Source: Gammaproteobacteria bacterium (GTDB taxonomy: Bacteria; Pseudomonadota; Gammaproteobacteria; BMS3Bbin11). From it: DNA of 47,634 bases. The stretch is taken from NCBI GenBank assembly GCA_013150915.1, contig JAADJE010000023.1, positions 1 through 47,634 on the forward strand, read 5' to 3'. The translations under genes and the position numbers were made by a program. The notes under the pieces were generated by a model, which ran no database searches, was not told where the DNA came from, and saw only the letters and a program-made list of their open reading frames with translations. Positions 7,337 to 16,483 of this stretch are shown one piece after another. The stretch's first letter is position 1; every line of letters starts with the position of its first letter.

Positions 7337-9397
7337 TTATTTTACCCGCATTCCCGGTTCTGCTCCTTCGTCAGGTTCAAGGATGAACAATTCGTTACCA
7401 CCGGGTCCGGCAGCCAGTACCATGCCTTCCGACAGACCAAAACGCATCTTACGTGGAGCAAGATTGGCAACCATCACCGTTAGTCGGCCTTCAAGATCTT
7501 CCGGCCTGTAGGCGGACTTAATGCCGGCAAAAACCTCGCGTGTTTCACCACCAAGATCCAGCGTCAGCTGCAGCAGCTTGTCAGCACCTTCTACATGTTG
7601 GGCCCTGACAATTTTTGCAATGCGAAGATCCAGTTTAACGAAGTCATCGAAGCTGATTTCATCACTGATCGGGTCTGTTGACAGAGGATTCTTCGTAATC
7701 GTTTCGGTTTCAGTCATCATTTCCTCTTCTGACATATTGTCTGTTTCAAGTGTGGCGGTTGATTCTTCGATAATGGCCTCGATGGCAGCAGTCTCGATAC
7801 GTGTCATTAACGGTTTGAATCGATTGATACTGTGTGATGTCAGGGCGTGCTGACTGTCCTGCCATGTTAAGGCTGAGATATTCAGGAAGCCCTCAGCCGA
7901 TGTGGCCATAGTGGGCAATACAGGTTTTAGATAAATGATCAGTATGCGGAATAAATTCAACCCCATGCTACAGATATCCTGCACATCCTGTTCGTGACCT
8001 TGCTCCCTGGCCAGTACCCAGGGTTTATTTTCATCGATGTACTGATTAGCTAAATCTGCCAATGCCATGATCTCTCGGATGGCCCGGCTAAATTCACGCG
8101 CCTCGTATAACGAGGCAATTTTGTTACTGGCTTCAGCAAATTGCTGCAGCAATTCGGGCTGATGGATTACAGCAGACAGCTCACCGGCAAATTTCTTACT
8201 GATAAAGCCGGCACAGCGACTGGCGATATTGACCACCTTGCCAACCAGATCGGAATTGACGCGTGCCTGAAAATCTTTCAGGTTTAAGTCTATGTCCTCC
8301 ACTCCAGAACCCAATTTTGCTGCATAGTAGTAGCGTAGATATTCGGGACGAAGGTGATTCAGATAGGTGCGAGCCATAATAAATGTGCCGCGCGATTTCG
8401 ACATCTTGTTGCCATTAACGGTCAGGAAGCCATGGACAAAGACATTGGTAGGTTTGCGGTAGCCTGCACCTTCCAGTATGGCCGGCCAGAATAGACAGTG
8501 GAAGTTGATAATGTCCTTACCGATAAAATGGTATAGCTCAGTAGTCGAATCGGCTTGCCAGAAATGATCGAAATCCAGTTCCGTTCTGTCACACAGGTTT
8601 TTGAAGCTGGCCATATAACCGACTGGGGCATCCAGCCAGACATAAAAATACTTACCGGGCTCATCCGGGATTTCAAAACCGAAATAAGGGGCATCGCGCG
8701 AAATATCCCAATCCTGTAAGCCCTGTTCCAGCCATTCATTAAGCTTGTTGGCAACGGATTCCTGCAGATGACCGGCATGGGTCCAGTCTTTCAAAAATCC
8801 ACTAAACTCACTGAGCTTGAAGAATAGATGTTCAGATTCTCTCTCAATGGGTGAGGCACCGGAGATCGTGGAGACTGGGTCGATCAGCTCAGTCGGTGAA
8901 TAGGTTGCACCACAGACCTCACAATTGTCACCGTACTGATCTTTTGCCCCGCAACGCGGACATTCACCCCTGATAAAACGGTCCGGTAAAAACATCTCCT
9001 TTTCTGGATCATAAGCCTGGGTAATCGTACGTCGGTCGATGTAACCGCTTTCGTTCAGTTTGCTGTAAATGGCAGTGGATAATTCACGGTTTTCATCGGA
9101 GTGAGTAGTATAAAAATTATCAAATTTAACCAGGAAATCAGCGAAGTCACGGTCATGCTCTTTATGCACTTGAGCGATCAGTTTTTCCGGTGATAGTCCA
9201 TCGGCCCGGGCACGCAGCATGATTGGTGTACCGTGGGCATCATTGGCACAGACATAGATACATTCATGTCCACGCATCTTCTGGAAACGTACCCATATGT
9301 CGGTTTGTAGATATTCAACCAGATGGCCAAGATGGATGGGTCCATTGGCATAGGGCAGAGCGCTGGTAACTAAAATTTGACGCTGTGATGAAGGCAT
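7337..9397 (-). CDS. metG: Methionyl-tRNA synthetase
   Basis: Charges initiator and elongator tRNA-Met with methionine in the cytoplasm. The 686-residue protein has the class I HIGH motif as HLGH (22-25) in [15 protein letters not shown] and the KMSKS loop in [12 protein letters not shown] at about 331-338. Two CxxC pairs of the zinc knuckle are present (CPRC and CEVC, about 145-161). A C-terminal EMAP/Trbp111-like tRNA-binding domain (about 583-686, starting [16 protein letters not shown]) follows an acidic linker and supports dimerisation. Length is standard for the long bacterial form. It is the first gene of a minus-strand group; metG and mrp lie near each other divergently in many Gammaproteobacteria, here separated by yqaA and a repeat. 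Confidence 0.98.
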   Translation of the reverse strand: MPSSQRQILVTSALPYANGPIHLGHLVEYLQTDIWVRFQKMRGHECIYVCANDAHGTPIMLRARADGLSPEKLIAQVHKEHDRDFADFLVKFDNFYTTHSDENRELSTAIYSKLNESGYIDRRTITQAYDPEKEMFLPDRFIRGECPRCGAKDQYGDNCEVCGATYSPTELIDPVSTISGASPIERESEHLFFKLSEFSGFLKDWTHAGHLQESVANKLNEWLEQGLQDWDISRDAPYFGFEIPDEPGKYFYVWLDAPVGYMASFKNLCDRTELDFDHFWQADSTTELYHFIGKDIINFHCLFWPAILEGAGYRKPTNVFVHGFLTVNGNKMSKSRGTFIMARTYLNHLRPEYLRYYYAAKLGSGVEDIDLNLKDFQARVNSDLVGKVVNIASRCAGFISKKFAGELSAVIHQPELLQQFAEASNKIASLYEAREFSRAIREIMALADLANQYIDENKPWVLAREQGHEQDVQDICSMGLNLFRILIIYLKPVLPTMATSAEGFLNISALTWQDSQHALTSHSINRFKPLMTRIETAAIEAIIEESTATLETDNMSEEEMMTETETITKNPLSTDPISDEISFDDFVKLDLRIAKIVRAQHVEGADKLLQLTLDLGGETREVFAGIKSAYRPEDLEGRLTVMVANLAPRKMRFGLSEGMVLAAGPGGNELFILEPDEGAEPGMRVK

Positions 9398-9472
9398 AAT
9401 TTATTTTCTAGTCGGGAGATAAAGAAAAGAGGCGGAAAGGTAACAATTTTGGGCGTTTGATGCCAGTTTTTG

Positions 9473-9645
9473 AAGTTTCAGGTTCAAAGTTCCAGGTTGA
9501 AAAGATAAGGACCTAAAACAAAAATATTTTCCCACAGGGGACACGGAGGATACGGAGGTTTTTCTGAACCCAAAATCTTTCTTCTTTCCTCTGTGCTCTC
9601 TGTGGTGAAAAGTTTTTAGTGTTTTGACCCGGAACCTGGAACTTT
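9473..9645. repeat. Composite intergenic element C (7-bp arrays around a 9-bp-period core)
   Basis: Left arm (9473-9500): four 7-mers such as AAGTTTC and AAGTTCC. Right arm (9624-9644, minus strand): three such as AAGTTCC and AGGTTCC. Thirteen bases, AAAGTTCCAGGTT, are exactly inverted (9486-9498 with 9633-9645). The core holds two facing 9-bp-period arrays, CACAGGGGA/CACGGAGGA/TACGGAGGT at about 9532-9559 and, inverted, CACAGAGAG/CACAGAGGA at about 9587-9605. The right arm ends on the base before the yqaA stop codon. The gap to metG otherwise shows nothing coding. Confidence 0.75.
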
Positions 9646-10080
9646 CTAACTTAAAACCAACAAAATAACCCCATACCTTGCTGCTTTACCAACCGCGATA
9701 AAAAACAGGGCAGGCCAGAAATGAACCCTTAGCCAGCCTGCTGCCAGGCATAACGGGTCACCCACGACAGGCAACCATGATAGCAAAAGTATCGGACTGC
9801 CGTGTTTCTCCAGCCAGACAGCTGCCCTCAGATTTTCTGGTTTTTTTAACAGTTTCTCTGTCGGCCAGTAGTGAGCGATAAATAGACCAATCAGCCATGA
9901 GGACATGCCACCCAGTGTATTGCCAGCGGTGGCAGCTAGCAACAGGGGCAGTGGACCATGGGTGTTATTCAGAATCAGTGCAGCCAGAATAGCTTCAGAG
10001 CCGCCGGGTAGCAGGGTGGAAGAAATGAAGGCGCTGATAAACAGGCCCCACAGTCCCCATTCATTAATGATATCTGTCAT
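9646..10080 (-). CDS. YqaA/DedA-related (VTT domain) membrane protein
   Basis: A 144-residue inner-membrane protein of the YqaA branch of the DedA/VTT superfamily. The sequence shows the re-entrant-loop region SAFISSTLLPGGSEAILAAL at about 16-35, ATAGNTLGGMSSWLIG at about 50-65 and a later SWLPVVGDPLCLAAGWL motif at about 100-116, then a C-terminal membrane helix. DedA-family proteins are linked to lipid scrambling and membrane potential, but the role of YqaA is not settled. It lies between metG and mrp, apart from both by repeat DNA. Confidence 0.85.
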   Translation of the reverse strand: MTDIINEWGLWGLFISAFISSTLLPGGSEAILAALILNNTHGPLPLLLAATAGNTLGGMSSWLIGLFIAHYWPTEKLLKKPENLRAAVWLEKHGSPILLLSWLPVVGDPLCLAAGWLRVHFWPALFFIAVGKAARYGVILLVLS

Positions 10081-10171
10081 ATAGCAACGTTATTCTGGTA
10101 GCAAGCGAATACCTGACATAGATAATCGGGTATTCGCCTCACAATTGATGGTGGAATAAAGGCACCTCCAA

Positions 10172-10411
10172 GTGATTATCTCATGTTTCTGGTTCACAGG
10201 CTGGGCCACGATCAAGGCGCAACGTTGAAGGCATATCAAGTTATGGTAAAAAGTTACAACGCAGCGTGTGGCCCAGCCTGTGAACCCCGTAGGGCGTGAC
10301 TGAAGCGCACATCTACGGCGTTATGCTTCTTGCAAAGGAACCGAGCCATTTGCTGTGAAGCATGCCTTCTAGATGCACGCTTCAGCCGTCGTAGAAACAT
10401 GAGATAATTAC
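10172..10411. repeat. MITE-like palindromic element E (240 bp)
   Basis: The 434-bp gap between yqaA and mrp is filled mostly by this element. Its ends are 19-bp inverted repeats with one mismatch (GTGATTATCTCATGTTTCT at 10172-10190 against 10393-10411). Inside are a perfect 19-bp inverted repeat (GGTTCACAGGCTGGGCCAC, 10191-10209 with 10268-10286) and a second, imperfect stem in the right half (about 10298-10385). The sequences just outside are near-identical 12-mers, ATAAAGGCACCT and ATAAAGGGACCT, which resemble a target duplication although the left copy lies 4 bp away from the end. No ORF is present. About 100 bp on the right remain for the mrp promoter. Confidence 0.7.
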
Positions 10412-10514
10412 ATAAAGGGACCTAAATTTTAGCACTGTATGAAATGACTTTTCAGCTTTCTCAGCGTATGATTGGCGCCCTTTCGCAGACGTATGTAACA
10501 TTTGAGGTCAGGGT

Positions 10515-11606
10515 ATGAGTGAAGTAACAAAAGAACAGATTGAAGAGGCACTGAAACGGGTTGTTGATCCCTATACTGAAGAGGACCCGGTCAGTGGCAA
10601 AACACTCAAAAAGATCGACATCAATGACGGTAAGGTCGAGGTGAGTATCGTTGCCGGTTATCCTAACAAGGGTTTTGCCGATGAGTTTGCTGCCAGCCTG
10701 AAAGAAAAAATCATGGCGGTTGATGGGGTCACCGACGCTAATGTTAAGGTTTCATTCAAAATTGCTACACACGGCGTGCAGAAAGGCGTCACCATGCTGG
10801 ATGAGGTCAAGAACATTATCGCCGTTGCCTCAGGTAAAGGAGGGGTTGGTAAGTCCACCGTTGCAGTCAATCTGGCATTGGCACTGTCCGCTGAAGGGGC
10901 GACAGTGGGTATTCTCGATGCTGATATCTATGGTCCTTCACAGCCTCGTATGCTGGGTGTTTCTGCACAGCCAGAATCAAAAGACGGCAGTTCACTGGAG
11001 CCGATGACGTCCTACCATCTGCAGGCAATGTCGATTGGTTTTCTGATTGATGAAGAAACACCCATGATCTGGCGTGGCCCGATGGTGACTCAGGCACTGG
11101 AACAACTGCTTAAAGATACTCGCTGGAAAAAGCTTGATTATCTGATCATCGATTTACCGCCGGGGACCGGTGACACACAACTGACATTGGCACAGAAAGT
11201 GCCCGTGAGTGGTTCTATTATTGTTACTACGCCTCAGGATATTGCCCTGCTGGATGCTCGAAAAGCACTGAAAATGTTCGAGAAAGTTGAAATCCCGGTT
11301 CTGGGTGTGGTTGAGAACATGAGTACACATATCTGTTCAAAATGCGGTCATGAAGAACACATCTTCGGTGAAGGAGGGGGGTTGAGTATGGCAGAACAAT
11401 ATGATGTCGATTACCTGGGATCGATCCCTCTGGATATCGCTATTCGTGAGCACGTTGATGAAGGTAAGCCAACAGTTGTGGCTGATCCTGAAGGGCGTAT
11501 TGCAATGAACTATCGCGAAATCGCACGTCGTACTGCGGCCAAGTTATCGAAGAAGAAAAAGGATTTTACCGCAGCATTCCCGAATATTGTGATTGATAAC
11601 AGTTAA
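10515..11606 (+). CDS. mrp: Mrp/ApbC-family Fe-S cluster carrier ATPase
   Basis: A P-loop ATPase that binds and delivers [4Fe-4S] clusters. The 363-residue product has an N-terminal MIP18/DUF59-type domain (about 1-85), then the deviant Walker A GKGGVGKS (107-114), DADIYGPSQPRMLG and the IDLPPGTGD block. The cluster-binding CxxC (C274, C277) lies in ICSKCGHEEHIFGEGGG. The start ATG follows a GGTCAGGG stretch. It diverges from the yqaA/metG group and is closed by a strong terminator, so it is probably transcribed alone. Confidence 0.96.
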   Translation: MSEVTKEQIEEALKRVVDPYTEEDPVSGKTLKKIDINDGKVEVSIVAGYPNKGFADEFAASLKEKIMAVDGVTDANVKVSFKIATHGVQKGVTMLDEVKNIIAVASGKGGVGKSTVAVNLALALSAEGATVGILDADIYGPSQPRMLGVSAQPESKDGSSLEPMTSYHLQAMSIGFLIDEETPMIWRGPMVTQALEQLLKDTRWKKLDYLIIDLPPGTGDTQLTLAQKVPVSGSIIVTTPQDIALLDARKALKMFEKVEIPVLGVVENMSTHICSKCGHEEHIFGEGGGLSMAEQYDVDYLGSIPLDIAIREHVDEGKPTVVADPEGRIAMNYREIARRTAAKLSKKKKDFTAAFPNIVIDNS

Positions 11607-11628
11607 GTTCATAAGGTACGAAGTTACT

Positions 11629-11666
11629 AAAAGACCGGTATGGGAGATTCTCATGCCGGTCTTTTT
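11629..11666 (+). terminator. Rho-independent terminator after mrp
   Basis: AAAAGACCGGTATG pairs with CATGCCGGTCTTTT (one G-T) around a 9-nt loop, and the 3' arm runs into T5. It starts 23 bp after the mrp stop. Confidence 0.88.
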
Positions 11667-11715
11667 CGGCAATAATATGCGGCATTATAGAAATAATTTC
11701 TCAGGAGCAGTGTAG

Positions 11716-12285
11716 ATGGGCGTAAAGTCCGACAAATGGATTCGAAAAATGGCGCGGGAAGCAGGCATGATTGAGCCATTTGAAGCGGATCAGGTGCGCA
11801 AAAACGCAGCAGGCCACAAGCTGGTCTCCTATGGGACGTCCAGCTATGGTTATGACATCCGCTGTTCTGATGAATTCAAGATTTTTACCAATATCAACTC
11901 AGCACTGGTGGATCCAAAGAACTTCGATGAGAACAGCTTCGTTGATTTCAAGGGCGATGTCTGCATCATTCCACCCAACTCTTTTGCACTGGCAAGCACA
12001 GTTGAATACTTGCGCATTCCACGAAATGTGTTGACGATCTGCCTGGGTAAATCGACCTACGCGCGCTGTGGCATCATCGTTAATGTCACCCCTTTTGAAC
12101 CGGAGTGGGAAGGGCATGTCACACTGGAGTTTTCCAATACCACACCATTACCTGCCAAGATCTATGCCAACGAGGGTGTGGCACAGGTGATATTCTTTGA
12201 AGGCGATGAAGAGTGTGAAACCTCTTACAAGGATCGCGGCGGGAAATATCAGGGACAGACTGGCGTCACCCTGCCGAAAACCTGA
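11716..12285 (+). CDS. dcd: dCTP deaminase
   Basis: Converts dCTP to dUTP, the main route to thymidylate in many Gram-negative bacteria. The 189-residue homotrimeric enzyme family is recognised by [12 protein letters not shown] near residues 38-49, [11 protein letters not shown] at about 115-125 and [12 protein letters not shown], which carries the catalytic Glu. The C-terminus [15 protein letters not shown] is the family's nucleotide-closing lid. AGGAG lies 9 nt upstream of the ATG. It follows the mrp terminator and is the first gene of a compact run continuing through a conserved unknown, aroC and an MFS transporter. Confidence 0.98.
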   Translation: MGVKSDKWIRKMAREAGMIEPFEADQVRKNAAGHKLVSYGTSSYGYDIRCSDEFKIFTNINSALVDPKNFDENSFVDFKGDVCIIPPNSFALASTVEYLRIPRNVLTICLGKSTYARCGIIVNVTPFEPEWEGHVTLEFSNTTPLPAKIYANEGVAQVIFFEGDEECETSYKDRGGKYQGQTGVTLPKT

Positions 12286-12306
12286 AAGTAATAATGATAC
12301 ATAGCT

Positions 12307-12621
12307 ATGTATAAACCAACGAATCTGAACGAATTTCTTCGCTTAATCGACGATGCAGTCTTTGAAATGGAAGAGCTAATCTATTGTGCTGAGGAAGAAT
12401 TTGATCATGACATGGATGGCATGACCGAGTCTTTTCAGGCAATTCTGGCTGAATTAAAAAAGTTTCTGTCAGCGGTTAAAGCCGGTGATATCGTCCCGGG
12501 TGAGTTCAAAGGCGAAGGTTTTTTACCGCTGGTGGGAAAAATGCGGTCTGGCAGGCTCCCTATTCAGCATCTGTTGAAAGAACTTGATAGAATTGCTCGA
12601 CAGGGTCTCGATGAGGACTGA
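12307..12621 (+). CDS. Conserved hypothetical protein (104 aa)
   Basis: A small acidic cytoplasmic protein whose family I do not recognise. It begins MYKPTNLNEFLRLIDDAVFEMEEL. It has an acidic, helical first half with one Cys, a GEFKGEGFLPLVGKMRSGRLP turn-rich centre and a C-terminal amphipathic helix ending RQGLDED. There is no signal peptide, membrane segment or metal-binding cluster. Codon use and its tight position (21 bp after dcd, 15 bp before aroC) support a real gene in the same transcript. The neighbours do not suggest a specific function. Confidence 0.75.
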   Translation: MYKPTNLNEFLRLIDDAVFEMEELIYCAEEEFDHDMDGMTESFQAILAELKKFLSAVKAGDIVPGEFKGEGFLPLVGKMRSGRLPIQHLLKELDRIARQGLDED

Positions 12622-12636
12622 TGGTAAGATAAACTT

Positions 12637-13719
12637 ATGTCCGGCAATTCAATAGGCAAGCTTTTCACGGTCACCAGTTTTGGTGAAAGCCATGGTGCGG
12701 CCATTGGCTGTGTCATTGATGGTTGCCCTCCGGGTGTAGCGTTAAACGAAGCGGATATCCAGCACGATCTTGACCGGCGCAAACCCGGTACCTCGCGGCA
12801 TACCACGCAACGTCGTGAGCCTGACAAGGTTGAAATTCTTTCAGGTGTATTTGAAGGCATGACTACCGGTACACCCATCGGCCTGTTAATCCGTAATACC
12901 GATCAGCGTTCCAAAGACTATTCTGGTATTAAAGATGTTTTCAGACCGGGTCATGCTGATTTGACCTATGAGAGAAAATACGGGTTTCGTGACTATCGCG
13001 GTGGTGGACGGTCCTCTGCGCGTGAAACGGCCATGCGTGTTGCGGCCGGTGCGGTAGCAAAAAAATACCTGAACACCCGATATGACATCCGTATCCGTGC
13101 TTATCTGGCCCAGCTGGGACCGATCAAAATCGACAGACTGGACTGGGATGTTGTGGAACAAAATCCTTTCTTTTGCCCCGATGCGGGAAAAGTTGCTGAA
13201 CTGGAGTCCTATATGGATACCCTGCGTAAGGAGGGTAATTCGGTCGGTGCAAGGATCGATGTGGTTGCCACGGGTGTTCCTGTGGGTTTAGGTGAGCCGG
13301 TTTTTGATCGACTGGATGCCGATATCGCGCATGCACTAATGTGTATTAATGCTGCAAAGGGTGTCGAAATCGGTGCGGGTTTTGACTGCATTGAGCAGAA
13401 AGGTACTGAGCATCGTGACTTGATTACACCTGACGGTTTCAAGTCCAATAATGCGGGCGGTATTCTCGGTGGTATATCCAGTGGCCAGGAGATTCTCGCC
13501 AGTGTTGCTTTCAAACCAACCTCATCGCTGCGTCTTCCCGGACAGACTATCAACAAAAAAGGTGAATCTACTGAGGTTATTACCACCGGGCGGCACGACC
13601 CTTGTGTAGGAATTCGAGCGACACCGATCGTTGAGGCGATGTTGGCAATCGTGCTGATGGATCATGTTTTGCGGAATCGCGGCCAGAATGCCGATGTCAT
13701 TGCGGAGCCGTCATCGTAG
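12637..13719 (+). CDS. aroC: Chorismate synthase
   Basis: Catalyses the last step of the shikimate pathway, converting EPSP to chorismate with reduced FMN. The 360-residue length is typical. Signatures are [21 protein letters not shown] at about 10-30, [16 protein letters not shown] at about 48-63, the [23 protein letters not shown] block around 120-143 and [17 protein letters not shown] near 317-333, which contain the FMN- and substrate-binding residues. It begins 15 bp after the preceding unknown gene and is followed 14 bp later by an MFS transporter. Confidence 0.98.
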   Translation: MSGNSIGKLFTVTSFGESHGAAIGCVIDGCPPGVALNEADIQHDLDRRKPGTSRHTTQRREPDKVEILSGVFEGMTTGTPIGLLIRNTDQRSKDYSGIKDVFRPGHADLTYERKYGFRDYRGGGRSSARETAMRVAAGAVAKKYLNTRYDIRIRAYLAQLGPIKIDRLDWDVVEQNPFFCPDAGKVAELESYMDTLRKEGNSVGARIDVVATGVPVGLGEPVFDRLDADIAHALMCINAAKGVEIGAGFDCIEQKGTEHRDLITPDGFKSNNAGGILGGISSGQEILASVAFKPTSSLRLPGQTINKKGESTEVITTGRHDPCVGIRATPIVEAMLAIVLMDHVLRNRGQNADVIAEPSS

Positions 13720-13733
13720 TTCCCGAGTAGTCT

Positions 13734-14879
13734 ATGCCTTATTGGCGCCTGTCATCCTTTTATTTCGTTTATTTTGCTACCCTGGGCGTGCTGCTACCGT
13801 ACTGGTCGCCGTATCTGGCATCGCTGGGCTTTTCTTTATCTGAAATTGGCAATTTGATGGCCATTATCATGGCCACCAAAATGATTGCCCCGAATATATG
13901 GGCCTGGCTGGCTGACCATAGTCGATCCAGTATGCGACTGGTGCGACTGGCGGCATTGCTGTCTGTCATCTTTTACATTGGTGTATTTTTCGGCAAGGGG
14001 TTCTGGTGGCTGGCGGGTGTGATGATGTTATTCACCTTCTTCTGGAACGCTGCACTGCCGCAGATGGAAGTCACGACCTTGAATCATCTGGGTGATGATG
14101 ACCAGCGCTATGGCAAGGTGCGCCTTTGGGGATCGATAGGCTTTATTGTCACATCCATGCTTTTAGGTTATGCGCTTGATAGTCACCCGGCTTCACTGGT
14201 GTTACCGGTAGTTTTGATACTCCTGACGGGTATTTTTATTTCTACATTGTTCATTCCCGAAGCGGGAAAGCCGGCCCACCCTGAGCAGGGTGGGATACTG
14301 AAGTATATACGTCAGTATCCCGAACTGATGAGTTTCCTTACAGTCTCCTTTTTACTGCAGGCCAGTCACGCACCGTATTACACCTTCTACACACTTTACC
14401 TGTCTGATTTCGGCTACAGTAAAACGGTGATCGGGATATTGTGGGCACTGGGGGTACTGTTTGAAGTCCTTCTGTTTCTCAATTTACACAAATTTCTCAG
14501 ACCTGTTCGTTTCCGGGCGTTGCTTATCTGGAGTAGTCTGATTACGGCGCTACGCTGGCTGATAATTGGAATGTTCCCTCAGTCGATTGTTCTGCTGATA
14601 GCTGCTCAAATACTGCATGCAGTGAGTTTTGGTTTATTTCACGGTGTGGCTGTATCGATGGTGTATCGTTATTTCACGGGCAGGCATCAGCATCGGGGAA
14701 TGGCGCTATACGGCAGCATCAGCTTTGGAGCGGGAGGTGCCGTGGGCAGTCTGGCCAGTGGCTATATGATGGGCTGGTTCGGTGCAAGTTTCACATTCGC
14801 GATTGCCAGTCTGACGGCACTCATTGCCGCAGCGCTGGTTTGGTTTAGAATTAAGGGGAATTTTGAAAAGGTAGCATGA
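13734..14879 (+). CDS. MFS transporter, HcaT/MFS_1-like family
   Basis: A 381-residue inner-membrane protein of the PF12832-type (HcaT, 3-phenylpropionate permease-like) branch of the major facilitator superfamily, with about 12 membrane segments. The N-terminus has FYFVYFATLGVLLPYWSPYLASLGFS, typical of this group, followed by MATKMIAPNIWAWLADHSR at the loop between helices 2 and 3. The second half has SFGLFHGVAVSMVYRYF. The substrate cannot be inferred: no aromatic-catabolism genes are near, and the start lies 14 bp after aroC, so it is probably co-transcribed with biosynthetic genes. Confidence 0.88.
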   Translation: MPYWRLSSFYFVYFATLGVLLPYWSPYLASLGFSLSEIGNLMAIIMATKMIAPNIWAWLADHSRSSMRLVRLAALLSVIFYIGVFFGKGFWWLAGVMMLFTFFWNAALPQMEVTTLNHLGDDDQRYGKVRLWGSIGFIVTSMLLGYALDSHPASLVLPVVLILLTGIFISTLFIPEAGKPAHPEQGGILKYIRQYPELMSFLTVSFLLQASHAPYYTFYTLYLSDFGYSKTVIGILWALGVLFEVLLFLNLHKFLRPVRFRALLIWSSLITALRWLIIGMFPQSIVLLIAAQILHAVSFGLFHGVAVSMVYRYFTGRHQHRGMALYGSISFGAGGAVGSLASGYMMGWFGASFTFAIASLTALIAAALVWFRIKGNFEKVA

Positions 14880-14934
14880 ATGCGAAGTAGCAATTGCTGC
14901 AGTAGGTCGTGGAAGTTAATTAAAGAGCGAGAAA

Positions 14935-16248
14935 ATGCCACAAACTGAACGAAAAGTGGAACTGTTATCACCAGCAGGTACGCTGAAGAGTCAACATTAT
15001 GCGATAGCCTTTGGTGCTGATGCCGTGTATGCCGGCCTGCCTCGCTACTCGCTGCGGGTGCGCAATAATGATTTTGATATCGAGAACCTGTCTGTCGGCA
15101 TTGAGGCGGCGCATACCCAGGGAAAACGTTTTTTTGTAGCCGTCAACATCATGCCGCATGGCAGTAAGTTGAAGACCTTTCTGGCTGACATGGCCATAAT
15201 TGTTGCGCTGAAACCGGATGCGCTGATTATGTCAGATCCGGGGCTGATTATGCTGATGAGGGAAAAATGGCCGGATATGCCGATCCATCTATCTGTACAG
15301 ATGAACACAGTCAATGCGGCAGCAGTAAAGTTCTGGCAAGGTGTCGGTATTGAGCGAATTATCCTCTCGCGTGAGCTTTCATTGGGTGAGGTGGAAGATG
15401 TTCGTCAGCAGTGTCCAGATATCGAACTCGAAGTCTTTGTCCATGGTTCACTCTGTATCGCCTACTCTGGCCGTTGTCTCCTGTCCGGCTACTTCAATCA
15501 TCGTGATCCCAACCAGGGTAGCTGTACGAATTCCTGTCGCTGGGATTATAGGGTGACTGGAAAGGAGACCGAGGCTGGCATTGGGTGGGGCAGTCAAGAT
15601 TTTCAGGCAGATAACCGGCATGAAAATGCGCGGCATGTGATGCTGCTGGAAGAATTTAATCGTCCCGGCGAGTTAATGCCTATCGAGGAAGATGAACACG
15701 GTACTTACATCATGAATTCCAAGGATCTGCGCGCCGTTGAACATGTTACACAGCTGGTGGAAATGGGCATTGATTGCCTGAAAATAGAAGGGCGCACAAA
15801 GTCCCATTATTATGCGGCCAGAACCAGCCAGATCTACCGCCAGGCGATAGACGATGCATTATCTGGCAGGGCATTCGACCCATCACTGATGGGGAAGCTG
15901 GAGTCGCTGGCCAATAGAGGATATACCGACGGATTTTTCGTTCGCCACCACAGCCAGGAGTTGCAGCGCTATCATGACAATGCGTCGACCTCACAACGGC
16001 AGATGTTTGTGGGTGAAGTGATCGAGCAGAATAATGATGGAATGTCACTGATTGATGTCAAAAACAAGTTCCTGGTGGGCGATTCACTGGAGTTATTGAC
16101 ACCACTTGGGAACACCTCTTTCAAACTCAACACAATGCAGGACCAGGACGGCAAACCATTGGAGGTGGCACCGGGAAGTGGGTGGAAGGTTAGGATTCCA
16201 TTGCCGACTGAGGCGGGAGAGTTTGGGTTATTGGTTAGGAATTTGTAA
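14935..16248 (+). CDS. trhP: tRNA hydroxylation protein TrhP (YegQ, U32 family)
   Basis: A U32-family protein which in E. coli makes 5-hydroxyuridine at the tRNA wobble position using prephenate. The 437-residue sequence tracks E. coli YegQ closely: ELLSPAGTLKSQHYAIAFGADAVY, PRYSLRVRNNDF, DALIMSDPGLIMLMREKWP, and the cysteine-rich EVFVHGSLCIAYSGRCLLSGY and DPNQGSCTNSCRWDY. It also has the SKDLRAVEHV and DCLKIEGRTKSHYYAA blocks. A C-terminal beta-rich domain is present. It lies 55 bp after the MFS gene. Prephenate derives from chorismate, so lying in the same run as aroC is notable, though possibly chance. Confidence 0.94.
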   Translation: MPQTERKVELLSPAGTLKSQHYAIAFGADAVYAGLPRYSLRVRNNDFDIENLSVGIEAAHTQGKRFFVAVNIMPHGSKLKTFLADMAIIVALKPDALIMSDPGLIMLMREKWPDMPIHLSVQMNTVNAAAVKFWQGVGIERIILSRELSLGEVEDVRQQCPDIELEVFVHGSLCIAYSGRCLLSGYFNHRDPNQGSCTNSCRWDYRVTGKETEAGIGWGSQDFQADNRHENARHVMLLEEFNRPGELMPIEEDEHGTYIMNSKDLRAVEHVTQLVEMGIDCLKIEGRTKSHYYAARTSQIYRQAIDDALSGRAFDPSLMGKLESLANRGYTDGFFVRHHSQELQRYHDNASTSQRQMFVGEVIEQNNDGMSLIDVKNKFLVGDSLELLTPLGNTSFKLNTMQDQDGKPLEVAPGSGWKVRIPLPTEAGEFGLLVRNL

Positions 16249-16250
16249 AA

Positions 16251-16480
16251 TCAGTTTTCAGTGTTCGGTTTTCAGTTTTCAGTAAAAAACTATTGATGTC
16301 CCATTTGACTTAGGCAAAAGTACTCGATGAATTATTCATTTGTAGGGGGTGCTGAAGAATGAAGCCCAACGAAGGTTTGTGCAAATAGACTGCTGTTGGG
16401 TTTCGAGCCTCAGCAGCAACCTACGACAGTAACAGTATTTGCTGAAAACTGAAAACTGAAAACCGAACACTGAAAACTGA
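16251..16480. repeat. Composite intergenic element D (33-bp perfect inverted arms)
   Basis: The whole gap between convergent trhP and the deacetylase gene. The arms are exact 33-bp inverted repeats (16251-16283 and 16448-16480), each made of 7-mers such as CAGTTTT, CAGTGTT and CGGTTTT. Inside, 16342-16424 is a separate imperfect hairpin beginning GTAGG and ending CCTAC, with AAGCCCAAC against GTTGGGTTT. The arms begin 2 bp after one stop codon and end 3 bp before the other. Confidence 0.85.
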
Positions 16481-16483
16481 TCC

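Noticed and set aside
2561-16480. CRISPR array
   Set aside because: The periodic repeats are 7 or 9 bp and degenerate with no spacers; there are no cas genes.
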